Origin: Bacteroidales bacterium
GTDB lineage: Bacteria > Bacteroidota > Bacteroidia > Bacteroidales > UBA4417
NCBI GenBank assembly: GCA_016707705.1
Contig: JADJHD010000001.1
Location: 310,001-374,000, forward strand
Direction of reading: 5' to 3'
DNA length: 64,000 nucleotides
The notes under the pieces are model-generated. The model ran no database searches and was not told the origin of the DNA. It saw nothing but the letters and a program-made list of their open reading frames with translations. Of the stretch, positions 58,455-64,000 are shown in pieces (position 1 is the first letter of the stretch; every line of letters begins with the position of its first letter). A program made the translations under genes and the position numbers.

Positions 58455-59888
58455 TCAATCATTACTTTTTGAAACAGGGTGCAATCCCAGTTTTTCACCC
58501 TCCTCAAGCATCATCTGAAATGCTTCTTCCTTATCATTATGAATAGTTCCCTCAAGTATTGCTTCCCTGATTGAAGTCTTGATTATGCCAACCATCTTTG
58601 ATGGACCAATTCCAAATGTTTCCATGATTAACTCGCCAGTTACAGGAGGTTGCCAGTTACGAAGCTTATCCTTTTCTTCTATTTCCTTTAGCTTCCTTCT
58701 TACTATCTCAAAATTCCTCATGTATCGCTTAACCTTTTCAGGATTCTTGGAAGTGATATCAGCTTCACATAGAGTCATCAGGTCATCAATATCATCTCCG
58801 GCGTCAAACAATAACCTTCTCACTGCTGAGTCAGTTACTTCATCCTCCGATAACACAATAGGGCGAAGATGAAGTTGAACCATTTTCTGGACATACTTCA
58901 TCTTTTCATTCAATGGAAGTCGCAATTGAGTAAAAATTGCAGGAATCATTTTCATTCCCTTAAACTCGTGCCCGTGGAAAGTCCAGCCTGTAGACTGTTC
59001 AAAACGTTTTGTCACCGGTTTGGCTATGTCATGCAGCAATGCAGACCATCTGAGCCAGAGGTTATCAGTATTGGGACAAATCCTGTCAAGGACTTCGAGT
59101 GTGTGATAGAAATTATCCTTATGTCCCTTCCCTTCAATGTATTCTGCACCTTTCAGGGCAACAAACTGAGGAAAAAACCTTTGGAGCAATTCGGCTTTAT
59201 CCAATAAGATGAAACCTTTGGATGGCTTCTGAGTAAGAATAATTTTATTCAACTCTTCAGATATTCTTTCTTTGGATATAATGTCTATTCGGGAAGAATT
59301 CGCTGCAATGGCTTTGAATGTTGGTTCTGCAATTTCAAAGTTCAGCTGACATGAGAAACGAATAGCCCTAAGCATTCTCAATGGATCGTCGCTGAAAGTA
59401 ATTCCTGGATCCAAAGGTGTTTTGATTATTTTCCTGCTTAAATCCCCTACTCCATCAAAAGGGTCTACCAAATCTCCAAAATGATTCAGGTTAAGTGACA
59501 ACGCCAGTGCATTGATGGTAAAATCCCTTCTTAGCTGGTCATCAGTGATGGTTCCAGGGGTAACTTCAGGATTCCGGCTATTTTGTTGGTAAGATTCCTT
59601 GCGGGCTCCTACAAATTCCAGCTGCCAGCCCCGGAACATGAACATAGCCGTTCCAAAATTCTTGAAAACGGATACCTTATGCACATTCAACTTCCTGGCA
59701 ACTGCTTCAGCCAGTTCTATTCCATCACCTGCTGTAACTATATCTACATCCTTGCAGGGCCTTCCCAGAAACATATCCCTTACAAATCCTCCAATAACAT
59801 AGGCTTCACAACCAAGCTTGTCGGCTGTTTCTGAGATACTCCTGAAAAAATCCTGGCTAATATGATCTCGGTAGTTTTTCTTCTCCAT
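58455..59888 (-). CDS. cca: CCA-adding tRNA nucleotidyltransferase with HD domain
   Basis: Adds or repairs the 3' CCA of tRNAs. I use the ATG at 59888 (MEKKNYRDH); an in-frame ATG at 59900 adds four residues. The 477-residue class II nucleotidyltransferase has the catalytic core [17 protein letters not shown], a FNTAMF-like segment and [10 protein letters not shown]. It continues with [11 protein letters not shown] and, in the C-terminal half, an HD domain with LLHDIAKP and a distal H. The genome needs it because the tRNA-Lys gene at 17321 lacks an encoded CCA. Confidence 0.93.
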   Translation of the reverse strand: MEKKNYRDHISQDFFRSISETADKLGCEAYVIGGFVRDMFLGRPCKDVDIVTAGDGIELAEAVARKLNVHKVSVFKNFGTAMFMFRGWQLEFVGARKESYQQNSRNPEVTPGTITDDQLRRDFTINALALSLNLNHFGDLVDPFDGVGDLSRKIIKTPLDPGITFSDDPLRMLRAIRFSCQLNFEIAEPTFKAIAANSSRIDIISKERISEELNKIILTQKPSKGFILLDKAELLQRFFPQFVALKGAEYIEGKGHKDNFYHTLEVLDRICPNTDNLWLRWSALLHDIAKPVTKRFEQSTGWTFHGHEFKGMKMIPAIFTQLRLPLNEKMKYVQKMVQLHLRPIVLSEDEVTDSAVRRLLFDAGDDIDDLMTLCEADITSKNPEKVKRYMRNFEIVRRKLKEIEEKDKLRNWQPPVTGELIMETFGIGPSKMVGIIKTSIREAILEGTIHNDKEEAFQMMLEEGEKLGLHPVSKSND

Positions 59889-59988
59889 CAAAATGTTCAA
59901 CTGAATGCCTTGAATAGAAGCATTCTAAGACGAAGCAAATTTACAAATTCCAATTCGAATGAAAGGCTGTTTTTTTTTCAAATGAAAG

Positions 59989-60018
59989 TTGGAATGTTCG
60001 AATGATATTCTAATTTTG
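59989..60018 (+). promoter_or_regulatory. consensus promoter of the dehydrogenase gene
   Basis: TTG at 59989-59991, 19 bases, then TAATTTTG at 60011-60018. Predicted transcription begins near 60025, about 37 bases before the ATG at 60062. Confidence 0.65.
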
Positions 60019-60061
60019 AGCCAGAATTGTGAATAAAATAACACAACCAAAAAACTATTAT

Positions 60062-61253
60062 ATGGCAAGAAGAACTATCGTTGCAATGCCCGGTGACGGC
60101 ATTGGTAAAGTAGTATTGGATGAGGCTATCCGAGTACTTGATGCTGCAGGATTTGATGCTGAATATGTCAATGGTGACATAGGATGGGAATTCTGGTGCA
60201 AGGAAGGCAATCCACTACCTGACCGTACCATTGAGCTGCTAAAAAAACACAAAATTGCCCTCTTTGGTGCGATTACATCAAAGCCCAAGGACAAGGCAGC
60301 TGCCGAACTGGCTCCTGAACTTCAGGGAAAAGGATTTGCATATTATAGCCCTATTGTCAGCATGCGTCAGATGTTCGATCTGGACATCTGCCAGCGTCCC
60401 TGCCGCACTTTCAAGGGTAATCCCCTGAATTTCATTCGTCGCGGTAAAGGTGGCACAATTGATGAACCAGTTATTGACACCATGATTTTCCGCCAAAACA
60501 CTGAAGGTTTGTATGGTGGAGTTGAGTGGACAAATCCTCCCGATGATGTTTATAACGCCCTCATGACCCATCCAAAATTCAAGGAAAACTTTGCATGGTG
60601 TCCTAGGCCTGAGCTAGCGGTTTCAACCCGTATTTTCACCAAGAAATATACTACCCGCATCGTTAAGGCAGCATTTGAATATGCCAAGGAAAAAGGATTC
60701 AAGACTGTGACCGTTTGCGAAAAGCCAAACGTTATCCGTGAAACTTCAGGCATGATGTTGAAAGTTGCTCAGGAAATGTCGAAGAATGAATATCCAGATA
60801 TCCGTGTTCAGGACGTTAATATTGATGCTCAGATGATGTGGCTCACCAAAAATCCTGAAACCTATAATGTTATTGTAGCAGGAAACATGTTTGGTGACAT
60901 CGTTTCAGATGGTTTTGCCGGACTGGTTGGTGGACTTGGCTTTGCATGCAGTGCCAATATCGGGACCTGAAGTAGCAGTTTTTGAGCCAACCCATGGATC
61001 AGCTCCAAAATATGCTGAGTACCCAACTTCAATTGTTAATCCGATTGCTATGGTAATGTCAGCATGCATGATGCTTGACCATATTGGTGAAGGCGCAATG
61101 GCTGAAAGAATCAGAATAGCAATTGCAGAAGCTGTTGAGGAAGGCAAAGTAATGGCTTATGATATGCTGAAGCTGGGTGGTTCACCAGATGTGGTTAACC
61201 AGGGTGCTGCTTCAACCAAGCAGATGGCCGATGCAATTATCGCTAAACTCTGA
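60062..61253 (+). pseudogene. isocitrate/isopropylmalate dehydrogenase family gene with a one-base frameshift
   Basis: Two overlapping frames encode one protein. The first reads from ATG 60062 (MARRTIVAMPGDGIGKVV) through QNTEGLYGGVEW, TVCEKPNVIRETSGM, MWLTKNPETYNVIVAGNMFGD to NIGT and a TGA at 60968. The second supplies GPEVAVFEPTHGSAPKYAEY and a normal C-terminus ending 61253. Removing one G from the GGG at 60962-60964 restores NIGPEVAVFEP and an intact protein of 396 residues, the usual family size. The metal-binding and NAD-site words suggest an isocitrate dehydrogenase feeding 2-oxoglutarate synthesis, given the hydratase gene nearby; an isopropylmalate or homoisocitrate role is the alternative. 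The single extra base may be a sequencing or assembly error. Confidence 0.88.
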
Positions 61254-61275
61254 TCAAGGCAATAGTCGTTAAAAT

Positions 61276-61305
61276 ATCCCCTTTGTTTACCAAAACAAAG
61301 GGGAT
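61276..61305 (+). promoter_or_regulatory. perfect 13-bp hairpin between the dehydrogenase and HD-like genes
   Basis: ATCCCCTTTGTTT (61276-61288) pairs perfectly with AAACAAAGGGGAT (61293-61305) around a four-base loop (ACCA). No T-run follows, so it is not a classic terminator. It lies 36 bases before the HD-like gene and may stabilise the upstream message or attenuate read-through. Confidence 0.6.
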
Positions 61306-61341
61306 CATATTAATAAGTAATTCCCTCTAAAACAAAATATT

Positions 61342-61908
61342 ATGGATATAAAACCTGAATTTGTAAAACAGGCAAAGGAACTTTGGCCAGAACTTGAGTG
61401 GATAAAAAATGAAGAGCTGAAAAATAGTACCACCCAAACCTGGGCTTTAGCTTTACAAAAAAGTGTCCTCACTCCTGATGACCTGAATACTATTCCATTC
61501 ACACTTCTTTGTGGACCAGACCTCAAAGTTACCTTCATGGGACATAAGAGAGCAGTAGTTCATATTGCCAAGGATTGCGGCGATCAGATGAACAAGTTCT
61601 TCAAGACTGACCTTCCTGTCGATATGGATGTTCTGATTGCAGGTGCCATTCTTGCCGATGTAGGCAAATTGCTTGAATATGAATTAAAGGATGGAAAATC
61701 AGTTCAGGGCAGCTATGGCAAATACCTTCGCCATCCTTTCTCAGGAGTATCACTTGCAGAACAATGCGGCGTTCCGGCAAATGTTTGCCATATCATTGCA
61801 ACTCATGCAGGAGAAGGAGATATGGTAAAACGCTCTGTTGAAGCTTATGTGGTTCACCATGCTGATTTTATGACTTTTGAACCATTCCGTGAAAGATTGA
61901 AACTCTGA
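61342..61908 (+). CDS. HD-superfamily-like protein with altered HD doublet
   Basis: Soluble 188-residue protein with the helical layout of HD phosphohydrolases: GHKRAVVHIAKDCG, DVLIAGAILADVGKLLEYEL, LRHPFSGVSLAEQCGVP, VCHIIATHAGEGD and VEAYVVHHADFMTF. The position normally holding HD in LLHDIGK reads AD (Ala-Asp), so one metal ligand of the canonical motif is absent, while His residues at the flanking sites remain. Whether this is family-wide or specific here I cannot tell. It lies between the dehydrogenase and hydratase genes in the same direction, so a link to that pathway is plausible. Activity is unknown. Confidence 0.8.
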   Translation: MDIKPEFVKQAKELWPELEWIKNEELKNSTTQTWALALQKSVLTPDDLNTIPFTLLCGPDLKVTFMGHKRAVVHIAKDCGDQMNKFFKTDLPVDMDVLIAGAILADVGKLLEYELKDGKSVQGSYGKYLRHPFSGVSLAEQCGVPANVCHIIATHAGEGDMVKRSVEAYVVHHADFMTFEPFRERLKL

Positions 61909-61986
61909 TAAGCGAATCAGTTCTGAAACAAATATTGAAAGCATCCTTGTGCAAAACAACAAATGCACCCTTAAACAGAAGAAACT

Positions 61987-63786
61987 ATGACAATTATTGA
62001 AAAAATTATAGCCAATCATTCAAGCCAGGCAACTGTAAAACCTGGTGATATTGTGGATGTGTTTATCGATGCACGCGCTGCAAGAGACTTTGGTGGTGCC
62101 AATGTAGTTGAGAATATCCTTAATAACGGACTGACAGTTCACGATCCTTCCCGCACTTTTTTTACATTCGACTGCAATCCGGGAGGTTCTGATCAGAAAT
62201 ATGCTGCCAATCAGCATTTCTGCAGACTTTTTGCACGCCAGAATGATATTAAAATCTATGATATTGATTCAGGTGTAGGTACCCACCTTGCCATAGATAA
62301 AGGGCTTGCTTATCCCGGCAGTACTTTTGTTTCTACTGATTCCCATGCGAATATCATGGGTGCAATAGGTGCATTCGGACAGGGTATGGGCGATCAGGAT
62401 ATTGCTGCAGCCTGGGCTAAAGGATCTGTTTGGTTCAAGGTTCCGGATTCAGTTAAGCTTATTTTGAAAGGAAAAAGGCCTGCCAATGTTGCGGCTAAGG
62501 ACATTGTCCTGAACCTGCTTTCAATATATGGAGCCAATAAATTATTGGGATATTCAGTTGAAATAGAAGGAGAACCATGTGATGGTTTCAGTCTTGATGA
62601 GAGAATCACCATCTCCTCCATGGCCACAGAAATGGGTGCAATTATTCTCCTTTTCACTCCCAACGATAAAGTACTGGATCAGTTGGAAGCCAAGACCGGC
62701 TCACGCTTCACTCCTGTAACTCCTGATGCTGACGCTTCCTATCTCTTCTGTCATGAAATTGATATCAGCAGTTTTGTTCCGATGGTTGCCAACCCCGGAC
62801 ATCCTCATGATGACACCTCAGTTGACAGTGTCAGAAATACAAAAATTGATTCAGCATTTCTTGGAAGTTGCACCAACGGACGTATCGAAGATCTCCGCAT
62901 TGCTGCAGAAATTCTGAAGGGAAGAAAAGTTGCACCAGGAGTTGTACTGAAGATAGTTCCTTCCACAGATGCAATCTGGCGTCAGGCTCTTGAAGAAGGA
63001 CTTATTCAGGTATTCAAGGATGCCGGAGCCATGGTTTCAAATGCAGGCTGCGCAGGTTGTGCAGCCGGCCAGGTTGGGCAGAACGGACCAGAGGAGATTT
63101 CCATCAGTACAGGGAACAGAAACTTTTCCGGAAAACAGGGAAAAGGATCGATGTATCTTGCTTCTCCTGAGGTAGTCGCAGCTTCAGCGATCGCTGGTTT
63201 TATTACAACTCCTGACCAGATTCCAAGTACTCCTGCAACTTTTGAAAAGAAAGAAGCCAAGGTTCGCGAGGTGGTTCAGAAAGTTGTTAGTGAAAAGCCA
63301 ACTGTTGTTGAAGGTCGCGCATGGGTAATCCGCAGGGATGATATTGATACCGATATGATTTTCCATAATCGCTATCTCACCATCACCAAGATTGAAGAAA
63401 TGGGTCAGTATGCTTTTGATAATCTCAAAGGCTATGAAGACTTTGCCAAGAAAGCGAAACCATTTGATATTGTATTCACTACCAAGAATTTTGGAGCCGG
63501 CAGTTCAAGGCAACAAGCCGTTGATTGCTTCCTCTCCCTAGGAATTTCAGCAATAGTTGCTGAATCATTTGGAGCAATCTATGAAAGGAATGCCATCAAT
63601 GCTGCAATGCCGATTATGACCTACACAGCGGGCCAGCTTGAAGAACTTGAACTGGAGCAGGATGATCAGGTCCGCCTGAATATGCTTACAGGGGAAGTTA
63701 ACAATCTCACTAAAAACAAGACTGTATTCATCAATAAGTTCTATGATGCACAGATGCAGATTTATAAGAATGGTGGCTTGTTATAA
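61987..63786 (+). CDS. aconitase/3-isopropylmalate dehydratase family hydratase, large and swivel domains on one chain
   Basis: Iron-sulfur hydro-lyase of 599 residues combining a LeuC-like catalytic part (about 1-395) and a LeuD-like swivel part (about 438-590) in one polypeptide, shorter than standard AcnA/AcnB. Cluster cysteines appear in FLGSCTNGRIEDLRIA and SNAGCAGCAAGQ. Also visible are STDSHANIMGAIGAFGQGMG, DDIDTDMIFHNRY and the swivel-domain signature FGAGSSRQQAVDCF. Next to an isocitrate-type dehydrogenase, aconitase activity (citrate to isocitrate) is the best inference; an isopropylmalate or homoaconitate role cannot be excluded. It is the last gene of this unit. Confidence 0.9.
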   Translation: MTIIEKIIANHSSQATVKPGDIVDVFIDARAARDFGGANVVENILNNGLTVHDPSRTFFTFDCNPGGSDQKYAANQHFCRLFARQNDIKIYDIDSGVGTHLAIDKGLAYPGSTFVSTDSHANIMGAIGAFGQGMGDQDIAAAWAKGSVWFKVPDSVKLILKGKRPANVAAKDIVLNLLSIYGANKLLGYSVEIEGEPCDGFSLDERITISSMATEMGAIILLFTPNDKVLDQLEAKTGSRFTPVTPDADASYLFCHEIDISSFVPMVANPGHPHDDTSVDSVRNTKIDSAFLGSCTNGRIEDLRIAAEILKGRKVAPGVVLKIVPSTDAIWRQALEEGLIQVFKDAGAMVSNAGCAGCAAGQVGQNGPEEISISTGNRNFSGKQGKGSMYLASPEVVAASAIAGFITTPDQIPSTPATFEKKEAKVREVVQKVVSEKPTVVEGRAWVIRRDDIDTDMIFHNRYLTITKIEEMGQYAFDNLKGYEDFAKKAKPFDIVFTTKNFGAGSSRQQAVDCFLSLGISAIVAESFGAIYERNAINAAMPIMTYTAGQLEELELEQDDQVRLNMLTGEVNNLTKNKTVFINKFYDAQMQIYKNGGLL

Positions 63787-63804
63787 TAAAACGACAATAA
63801 AAAG

Positions 63805-63834
63805 AAAGCCCGGAAAATTTCCGGGCTTTTTTTA
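63805..63834 (+). terminator. intrinsic terminator after the hydratase gene
   Basis: AAAGCCCGG (63805-63813) pairs with CCGGGCTTT (63821-63829), followed by TTTTT. It also abuts the stop of the convergent membrane protein gene, so it may work in both directions. Confidence 0.9.
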
Positions 63835-64000
63835 TTTCTTTTTTCCAGCTAAAATAAATAGCAAACCCGGAATGATAAAAGGGAGTGAATAAGCCATTGA
63901 AATTTGCCATGCATCAAAACCACCAAAAATAATCATGTAGACACCCATAACTGCTCCTCCTGCTAACATAATCCATCCTCCGGGAATAAGGCGTTTCCAT
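63832..64000 (-). CDS. C-terminal part of a small membrane protein
   Basis: A minus-strand frame open at the window edge ends with TAA at 63834-63832, giving the last 55 residues. Two hydrophobic segments are clear (IMLAGGAVMGVYMIIFGGF and a stretch ending PGLLFILAG), with a basic KKK end. No family can be named from this fragment. Its position next to a terminator supports it being a real gene end. Confidence 0.55.
   Translation of the reverse strand, partial: WKRLIPGGWIMLAGGAVMGVYMIIFGGFDAWQISMAYSLPFIIPGLLFILAGKKK

Overview
This is a 64-kb chromosomal stretch of an AT-leaning Bacteroidota genome, most likely an environmental, anaerobic Bacteroidales-type lineage (inference). The evidence is a type III glutamine synthetase, type-B ribosomal protein L31, type IX secretion (T9SS) C-terminal sorting domains, Bacteroidota-typical families (DUF4831, DUF4199, DUF5916, DUF6913-like), near absence of Shine-Dalgarno sites, and several promoters matching the Bacteroidota consensus TTTG-N19-TAnnTTTG. 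The content is mostly core metabolism plus secreted proteins. I see no prophage, insertion sequence, CRISPR array or replication origin.

Layout. 1-934: a partial DUF4831 gene. 1.1-3.7 kb: pstCAB phosphate permease genes with a good promoter, without pstS or phoU. 3.7-7.5 kb: glutamine synthetase III and a sodium:solute symporter. 7.5-14.8 kb: a tightly packed minus-strand cluster containing DUF4199, GT2 and GT4 glycosyltransferases, a secreted DNRLRE/PKD T9SS cargo, and the complete four-enzyme route to GDP-D-glycero-alpha-D-manno-heptose (hddA, gmhA, hddC, gmhB). 14.9-17.4 kb: the small SRP RNA, a long non-coding repeat region, transaldolase, a Sua5/YciO protein and tRNA-Lys(TTT). 17.9-24.6 kb: large secreted proteins (BACON/dockerin-like, FISUMP, CBM9/DUF5916). 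24.8-26.6 kb: a Pit phosphate transporter with its DUF47 partner. 26.7-31.8 kb: YggS, a hybrid histidine kinase and DUF1015. 32-35 kb: a four-helix-bundle protein, then serA and serC.

35-48.7 kb: a secreted hypothetical, a LuxC-type acyl-CoA reductase, rpmE2, lon, an M1 peptidase, an oligopeptide-type binding lipoprotein, a flavin reductase, a DUF6913-like gene with dapA, and an M14 carboxypeptidase. 48.7-56.5 kb: a T9SS cargo, a TPR protein, ligA and an S9 peptidase. 56.5-60 kb: a second copy of the non-coding repeat in inverted orientation, then miaA, a pRiA4b ORF-3-like protein and cca. 60-64 kb: an isocitrate/isopropylmalate dehydrogenase interrupted by a one-base frameshift, an HD-like protein, a one-chain aconitase-family hydratase, and the end of a membrane protein.

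The genes suggest a cell with two routes for phosphate uptake, ammonia assimilation through GSIII fed by a 2-oxoglutarate-forming branch (aconitase and dehydrogenase), serine and lysine/diaminopimelate synthesis, and a secreted protease and adhesin repertoire that leaves mainly by T9SS. I did not find a clear undescribed enzymatic system. The strongest unexplained signal is a colinear, modular non-coding repeat present at about 15.1-15.7 kb and, inverted, at about 56.6-56.8 kb. The frameshifted dehydrogenase and the HD-like protein lacking the His of its HD doublet come next.
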